Source: Synergistaceae bacterium
GTDB taxonomy: Bacteria > Synergistota > Synergistia > Synergistales > Synergistaceae
Length of the DNA stretch: 9,961 bases
NCBI GenBank assembly: GCA_012513245.1
Contig: JAAZCN010000087.1
Location: forward strand, 1 to 9,961
Reading direction: 5' to 3'
Shown: piece by piece, positions 6,537 through 9,961 of the stretch
Layout of the letters: each line of letters opens with the position of its first letter
How positions within the stretch are numbered: position 1 is the first letter of the stretch
The notes under the pieces: generated by a model
What the model was told of the DNA's origin: nothing
Databases searched by the model: none
What the model saw: the letters and a program-made list of their open reading frames with translations, nothing else
Program-made: the position numbers and the translations under genes

Positions 6537-7283
6537 ATGAGAATAGACGGAAGAGAACCGTTTGAGCTTAGACCAATAAAGTTCCAAAGAGGCTTCAACA
6601 GATACGCGGAGGGTTCGGCACTTGTTGAATGGGGAAATACTAAGGTCCTCTGTACTGCTTCTGTAGAAGATAAAGTTCCTTCCTTTATGAGGGGTACCGG
6701 CAGTGGCTGGATCAGCGCAGAATATTCCATGCTGCCCAGATCTACTCACCAGAGGACCCAAAGGGATATAAGCAAAGGGAAACCCAATGCCAGGGGAACT
6801 GAAATACAGAGACTGATCGGTCGGTCGCTTCGTGCTGCTGTCGATATGTCCAGGCTGGGAGAAAAGACTATCTGGATCGATTGTGATGTACTGCAGGCTG
6901 ACGGCGGAACAAGGACGGCTTCGGTATCTGCGGGTTTTATAGCGCTCTTTGATGCATTGAGATGGATGGTATCCAACTCAATGCTAGAAGAGATACCTGT
7001 TAAAACTCAGATAGGAGCTGTCAGTGCCGGCAAGGTCAATGGGTTGCCGATGCTGGACCTTTGCTACGAAGAAGATTCTGCTGCAGATGTGGACGCAAAC
7101 ATTATAATGACGTCAAAGGGAGAATTTGTAGAGCTGCAGGGTACAGGAGAGGGAGGGGTGTTTTCGGGAGCTGAACTGGATGAGATATTGTCCCTGGGGT
7201 GGAAGGGTATCTGCGAGATCCACCGGTTACAGGCCGAAGCCCTTGAACTTACAGCAGAGGAAAAGGCGATTTTTTTAAGATGA
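6537..7283 (+). CDS. rph: ribonuclease PH
   Basis: RNase PH is a phosphorolytic 3'-5' exoribonuclease that trims the 3' ends of tRNA precursors, acting as a hexamer. From ATG 6537 the protein has 248 residues and begins MRIDGREPFELRP, the family's usual start. Conserved blocks are EGSALVEWGNTKVLCTASVE, GWISAEYSMLPRST, IQRLIGRSLRAAVD, DCDVLQADGGTRTAS (phosphate-binding R126) and EEDSAADVD, where D180 and D186 match the catalytic aspartates of E. coli. ELQGTGEGGVFSGAELDEIL closes the fold. Both the residues and the length argue for a working enzyme. An in-frame ATG at 6507 would add 10 residues and overlap the GerMN gene by 16 nt. The later ATG, with GGGA at 6524-6527, fits the family better. 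A 7-T run at 7270-7276 lies just before the stop, which overlaps rdgB. Confidence 0.95.
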   Translation: MRIDGREPFELRPIKFQRGFNRYAEGSALVEWGNTKVLCTASVEDKVPSFMRGTGSGWISAEYSMLPRSTHQRTQRDISKGKPNARGTEIQRLIGRSLRAAVDMSRLGEKTIWIDCDVLQADGGTRTASVSAGFIALFDALRWMVSNSMLEEIPVKTQIGAVSAGKVNGLPMLDLCYEEDSAADVDANIIMTSKGEFVELQGTGEGGVFSGAELDEILSLGWKGICEIHRLQAEALELTAEEKAIFLR

Positions 7284-7912
7284 AGATAGTTCTTGCAAGC
7301 GGAAACGAAAATAAGTATTGTGAGATGAAAGATGTATTTGCGCAGATAGGGATAGAGCTTCTTTACGGCAGGGATTTTGATAATCAGATAGATGTAGAAG
7401 AGACAGGAAACAGCTACGAAGAAAATGCTCTCCTGAAAGCGAATGTCTGGTCAAAGGCGCTTCATCTGCCTGCGCTTGCTGACGACAGCGGTCTGGAAGT
7501 ATTTGCCCTTGGAGGAGCTCCCGGGATACATTCCGCGCGTGCTGTTCCCGGTACTGACCGGGATAGGACGGACTGGCTTCTTTTAAAGATGGAAAACATA
7601 AAAAAGAGAAGGGCACGTTTTGTTTCATGCATAGCTGTAGTATTTCCTGACAGAGAAGAACCTCTCATCTATGAAGGAAGCTGCGACGGAACCATCGCAT
7701 TAAAGCCCTCCGGAAGCAGCGGTTTCGGTTATGACCCGATATTCGTACCTGATGGCTATGACAAAACTTTTTCTGAACTTGGAGACCAGGTAAAAAGAAA
7801 AATTTCTCATAGAGCTCTTGCAATAAAAGGTATAGCAGAAAAGCTTGTACCTGTGTTACAATACTATGCTGTACGTACTATGGAAAATTCCGGGTCTGTG
7901 CAGAGGCAGTGA
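7280..7912 (+). CDS. rdgB: XTP/dITP pyrophosphatase (non-canonical purine NTPase)
   Basis: This HAM1/RdgB family enzyme would hydrolyse dITP, XTP and ITP to the monophosphate plus pyrophosphate, keeping deaminated purines out of DNA and RNA. Motifs in order are ASGNENKYCEM (6-16), VEETGNSYEENALLKA (39-54), ALADDSGLEVFALGGAPGIHSAR (65-87, with D68 and D69 as metal/catalytic acids), GSSGFGYDPIFVPDG (145-159) and KISHRALAI (174-182, specificity pocket). At 210 residues it is about ten longer than usual, because of an unremarkable polar C-terminal tail. ATG 7280 overlaps the rph stop by 4 nt (ATGA). The rph-rdgB pairing is common in bacteria and was expected. Confidence 0.95.
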   Translation: MKIVLASGNENKYCEMKDVFAQIGIELLYGRDFDNQIDVEETGNSYEENALLKANVWSKALHLPALADDSGLEVFALGGAPGIHSARAVPGTDRDRTDWLLLKMENIKKRRARFVSCIAVVFPDREEPLIYEGSCDGTIALKPSGSSGFGYDPIFVPDGYDKTFSELGDQVKRKISHRALAIKGIAEKLVPVLQYYAVRTMENSGSVQRQ

Positions 7913-7938
7913 TCTGTCCCCCGGGATATAGAAACTCT

Positions 7939-7944
7939 GGAGGT
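7939..7944 (+). promoter_or_regulatory. ribosome binding site deciding the secG start
   Basis: GGAGGT lies 7 nt before the GTG at 7952. It overlaps the other in-frame GTG at 7943, so that codon cannot be the start; GTG 7952 is. Confidence 0.85.
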
Positions 7945-7951
7945 GTGGTTT

Positions 7952-8179
7952 GTGAAAATCCTTCTTGGAATCCTTCACATACTTGTTTGTGGAGCTCTTA
8001 TTGGAGTTATAATGATGCAGCACAGAAAAAGCGGTGGATTTACCGGATCTTTTGGCGGAGGCGGAACTCAGGCAGATACAGGAGGAACATGGCAGCGTAT
8101 GTCATCTCTGACTAAAGTAACTGCAGGTTTGATGCTCGCTTTTATGGTCCTGTCCATCCTGCAGGTTGTAGTAAAATAG
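7952..8179 (+). CDS. secG: preprotein translocase subunit SecG
   Basis: This is a 75-residue membrane protein that joins SecY and SecE in the Sec translocon and helps SecA-driven export. It has two transmembrane helices (about 2-22 and 53-73) joined by a glycine-rich loop. The family pattern is clear: LLGILHILVCGALIGVIMMQHRK, then GGFTGSFGGGGTQ, then LTKVTAGLMLAFMVLSILQ. The GTG at 7952 is chosen because GGAGGT precedes it at the right distance. It sits 39 nt after rdgB and 9 nt before the nicotinate phosphoribosyltransferase gene, so it is probably co-transcribed with both. The length is normal for SecG. Export substrates would include the amidase encoded upstream. Confidence 0.93.
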   Translation: MKILLGILHILVCGALIGVIMMQHRKSGGFTGSFGGGGTQADTGGTWQRMSSLTKVTAGLMLAFMVLSILQVVVK

Positions 8180-8188
8180 GTTGTCGTG

Positions 8189-9232
8189 ATGCCGCTCAAA
8201 AGGCTTGACAGCCAAAAAGATATTGCTTCCTACAAGGAGACAGCTGGTCGTCTTTTTTCGGCAACTCACGAAGAACTGCTGACCGGGTGGACTACAGATA
8301 TTTATTTTCTAAAGACGAGAGATGTGCTACGTTCTGCAGGATTACTGGAGACACCTGTCGTAGCCGAGGTATTTACCCGTAAGAGCGGTATTTTTGTCGG
8401 ACTTGAAGAAGTCCTGAGACTTTTCAGGACCTTTCCAAATCCGCCGGAAGTTGAAGCCATTCCTGAGGGATCTGCTTTCGATGCTAAAGAAGTCTTGATG
8501 AGGATCAAGGGAACATATGAATCATTCGGGCTTTATGAAACAGTATTGCTCGGCATGCTTGCCTCCTCTACAGGATGGGCTACTGCAGCGAGAGAATGTG
8601 TTGATGCGGCTGACGGACGCAATGTGCTCTGTTTTGGAGCAAGGCATGTCCATCCCGCTGTCGCACCGGTAATGGAGAGAGCGGCGAAGATAGCCGGTTG
8701 CAGCGCTATGAGCTGCATACTGGGTGCTAAGCTGTGCAATGAAGAGCCAAAGGGAACTATCCCCCATGCTGCAATATTGATAGTAGGGGACACAGTAAAG
8801 CTTGCAAAACTTTACGACAGCCAAATCCCGGAAGAAGAGCCGCGTATAGTCCTTGTCGATACTTTCAAGGATGAAGCGGAGGAGACAATGCGTGTCGCAG
8901 AATGTTTGGGCGATAAGCTTTCCGGCGTTAGGCTTGATACGCCGGGAGAACGGGGCGGCGTAACTCCGGATCTGGTTCATGAGATCAGATGGCGCCTTGA
9001 TCTTGCCGGTTACGACAAAGTGCAGGTCATTGCGACGGGAGGGCTCAACCCTGAACGTATAAGGATGATGAACGATGCCGGAGCGAGTGTTTACGGAGTC
9101 GGCAGCTACATAACCCGCGGAGCTTCGAGGGATATGACGATGGACTTGAAGATGGTCAACGGAAAGCCAATTGCAAAACGCGGCCGTCTCCCGGGAATAA
9201 TTGAAAATCAGAGGCTTGAACGCGTACTCTAG
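8189..9232 (+). CDS. nicotinate phosphoribosyltransferase
   Basis: This enzyme would join nicotinate to PRPP, giving nicotinate mononucleotide for NAD salvage (Preiss-Handler pathway). It belongs to the shorter type of nicotinate phosphoribosyltransferase with a quinolinate-phosphoribosyltransferase-like fold, not the long E. coli PncB form. Visible blocks are GWTTDIYFLKT (33-43), a central barrel with LCFGARHVHPAV (147-158), HAAILIVGD (193-201), VRLDTPGERGGVTPDLV (247-263) and VIATGGLNPERI (280-291), which forms the phosphate-binding end. From ATG 8189 it has 347 residues; a GTG at 8186 would add one. The ribosome binding site is weak (AGGTTG just upstream). It lies 9 nt after secG. Nicotinamide as substrate instead cannot be excluded, but nicotinate is more likely for this group. 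Confidence 0.85.
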   Translation: MPLKRLDSQKDIASYKETAGRLFSATHEELLTGWTTDIYFLKTRDVLRSAGLLETPVVAEVFTRKSGIFVGLEEVLRLFRTFPNPPEVEAIPEGSAFDAKEVLMRIKGTYESFGLYETVLLGMLASSTGWATAARECVDAADGRNVLCFGARHVHPAVAPVMERAAKIAGCSAMSCILGAKLCNEEPKGTIPHAAILIVGDTVKLAKLYDSQIPEEEPRIVLVDTFKDEAEETMRVAECLGDKLSGVRLDTPGERGGVTPDLVHEIRWRLDLAGYDKVQVIATGGLNPERIRMMNDAGASVYGVGSYITRGASRDMTMDLKMVNGKPIAKRGRLPGIIENQRLERVL

Positions 9233-9239
9233 CCCCGCG

Positions 9240-9265
9240 GTCTGTTCTCCCCCACGTTAACAGAC
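9240..9265. other. stem-loop after the nicotinate phosphoribosyltransferase gene
   Basis: GTCTGTT (9240-9246) and AACAGAC (9259-9265) form a perfect 7-bp stem with a 12-nt loop, starting 8 nt after the stop codon. No T-tract follows, so it would be a weak intrinsic terminator at best, or else part of the rplM leader or an end-protecting structure. Confidence 0.45.
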
Positions 9266-9282
9266 AGTGTCTTTGAAGAGCG

Positions 9283-9296
9283 GTGCGTTCGCGCAC
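9283..9296 (+). promoter_or_regulatory. UUCG-loop hairpin in the rplM leader
   Basis: GTGCG (9283-9287) and CGCAC (9292-9296) form a G+C-rich 5-bp stem closed by TTCG. It lies about 90 nt before rplM. L13 and S9 operons are autoregulated through mRNA leaders in some bacteria, so this may belong to such a leader. I could not match it to the known L13 leader structure. Downstream, 9331-9355 is A+T rich and may hold the promoter, but no clear -35 is visible. Confidence 0.35.
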
Positions 9297-9372
9297 ATAT
9301 GTCACGGCTTCAGAGAATCGGACGAGTAGCTTTAAGAAACATAAAATATAAAAATTAGTGTTCCATATTTTT

Positions 9373-9379
9373 GAGGAGG
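9373..9379 (+). promoter_or_regulatory. ribosome binding site of rplM
   Basis: GAGGAGG lies 7 nt before ATG 9387. It supports this start over the in-frame ATG at 9408, which begins [10 protein letters not shown]. Confidence 0.85.
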
Positions 9380-9386
9380 AAAATCC

Positions 9387-9821
9387 ATGATAGGCACACG
9401 TTCTTTCATGGCTAAGGGTGCAGAAGTTGAGCGCAAATGGTATGTGATCGACGCATCAGAAAAACACCTTGGCCGTCTTGCAGTTCAGGTAGCCCGTATC
9501 CTTACGGGAAAGCACAAGCCAACATACACGCCGCACGTTGATACAGGCGATTTTGTGATCGTTGTCAACGCAGGAAAAGTTGGACTAACAGGCAAAAAAC
9601 GCCTGCAGTCCACTATCATCACGCACAGTGGTTACCCTGGTGGACTAAAGACCCTCACTTACCAGCAGGTACTTGAGCGCCGCCCTGAACGTCTGATCGA
9701 AAGAGTCGTCTGGGGTATGATCCCAAAGACCAAACTTGGACGTGATATGTATCGCAAACTTAAAGTATATGCCGGTCCGAGCCATCCGCACGAGGCTCAA
9801 AAACCCGAGCAGATAAACTAG
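9387..9821 (+). CDS. rplM: 50S ribosomal protein L13
   Basis: L13 is an early-assembly protein of the large ribosomal subunit that binds 23S rRNA. The 144-residue length is standard. The family features are plain: [18 protein letters not shown] near the start, [19 protein letters not shown] with [22 protein letters not shown], and the C-terminal [20 protein letters not shown], then [16 protein letters not shown]. The N-terminal extension MIGTRSF before MAKGAE is short and is backed by a strong ribosome binding site. The gene starts a new unit after a 154-nt leader and is followed after 18 nt by rpsI, the usual L13-S9 arrangement. Confidence 0.97.
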   Translation: MIGTRSFMAKGAEVERKWYVIDASEKHLGRLAVQVARILTGKHKPTYTPHVDTGDFVIVVNAGKVGLTGKKRLQSTIITHSGYPGGLKTLTYQQVLERRPERLIERVVWGMIPKTKLGRDMYRKLKVYAGPSHPHEAQKPEQIN

Positions 9822-9839
9822 GAGATAGGGGTGTAAATA

Positions 9840-9961
9840 ATGGCAGTTAAGAAAAATGAAACAGCGGCCCCTGTATCCTTCATATGGGGTACAGGCAGAA
9901 GAAAGAACGCTATTGCCCGAGTACGCATCTGCGAAGGTGACGGCAAGTTTCTTATCAACAA
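9840..9961 (+). CDS. rpsI: 30S ribosomal protein S9, 3' end missing
   Basis: Only the first 40 codons are present; the gene runs off the window. The translation starts MAVKKNETAAPVSFIWGTG and continues RRKNAIARVRICEGDGKFLIN. The GTGRRKNAIARVR block is the S9 signature. S9 is a small-subunit protein whose C-terminal tail, not visible here, reaches the P-site tRNA. ATG 9840 follows the rplM stop by 18 nt, with AGGGGTG at 9827-9833 as the likely ribosome binding site and a second purine-rich AGGAGA overlapping the rplM stop codon. Co-transcription with rplM is expected. Confidence 0.95.
   Translation, partial: MAVKKNETAAPVSFIWGTGRRKNAIARVRICEGDGKFLIN

Noticed and set aside
7943..7951. Upstream GTG start for secG
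   Set aside because: This codon overlaps the GGAGGT ribosome binding site that serves the GTG at 7952.
8522..8980. 152-codon open frame on the minus strand
   Set aside because: It is antisense to the well-conserved nicotinate phosphoribosyltransferase gene and shows no family features.
9240..9265. Rho-independent terminator
   Set aside because: The 7-bp stem is followed by AGTGTCTTTG and not by a T-run, so it was listed only as a stem-loop.

Overview
The window looks like ordinary chromosome from an anaerobic bacterium of moderate G+C content. The gene set (PHP phosphoesterase, low-specificity threonine aldolase, PmbA/TldE, secreted amidase, GerMN protein, rph, rdgB, secG, nicotinate phosphoribosyltransferase, rplM, rpsI) and the style of the intergenic repeats would fit the Synergistota. 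That assignment is an inference from gene content and was not tested. All recognised genes lie on the + strand, and each reads without frameshift.

Layout. (1) Positions 2-1281: the 3' part of a GAF-domain protein overlaps by 4 nt a TrpH/YciV-type PHP phosphoesterase. (2) Positions 1282-1945: 664 nt without a gene, densely filled with repeats. These include two inverted arrays of four 11-bp units, each abutting a stem-loop, two copies of a palindromic hairpin repeat, two copies of an 18-bp GGGGATGAC motif, and several other inverted repeats. (3) Positions 1946-7912: a tightly packed run of ltaE, pmbA, N-acetylmuramoyl-L-alanine amidase, GerMN membrane protein, rph and rdgB, with overlaps or gaps of at most 23 nt. 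(4) Positions 7952-9232: secG followed after 9 nt by nicotinate phosphoribosyltransferase. (5) Positions 9233-9386: a 154-nt leader with two stem-loops ahead of rplM. (6) Positions 9387-9961: rplM and the start of rpsI, the usual L13-S9 pair.

How the genes relate. The central run mixes amino acid metabolism (threonine aldolase), peptide or protein processing (PmbA), envelope work (a secreted amidase and a membrane-anchored GerMN protein), tRNA 3'-end trimming (RNase PH) and nucleotide-pool cleaning (XTP/dITP pyrophosphatase). The order gerM-rph-rdgB is also found in Bacillus subtilis (gerM-rph-ysnA), so this part looks like an old conserved neighbourhood rather than an island. SecG then feeds the Sec translocon, which would export the amidase.

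I found no CRISPR array, phage, transposase, tRNA or rRNA, and no convincing new protein system. The most unusual content is the repeat mosaic between the PHP gene and ltaE.
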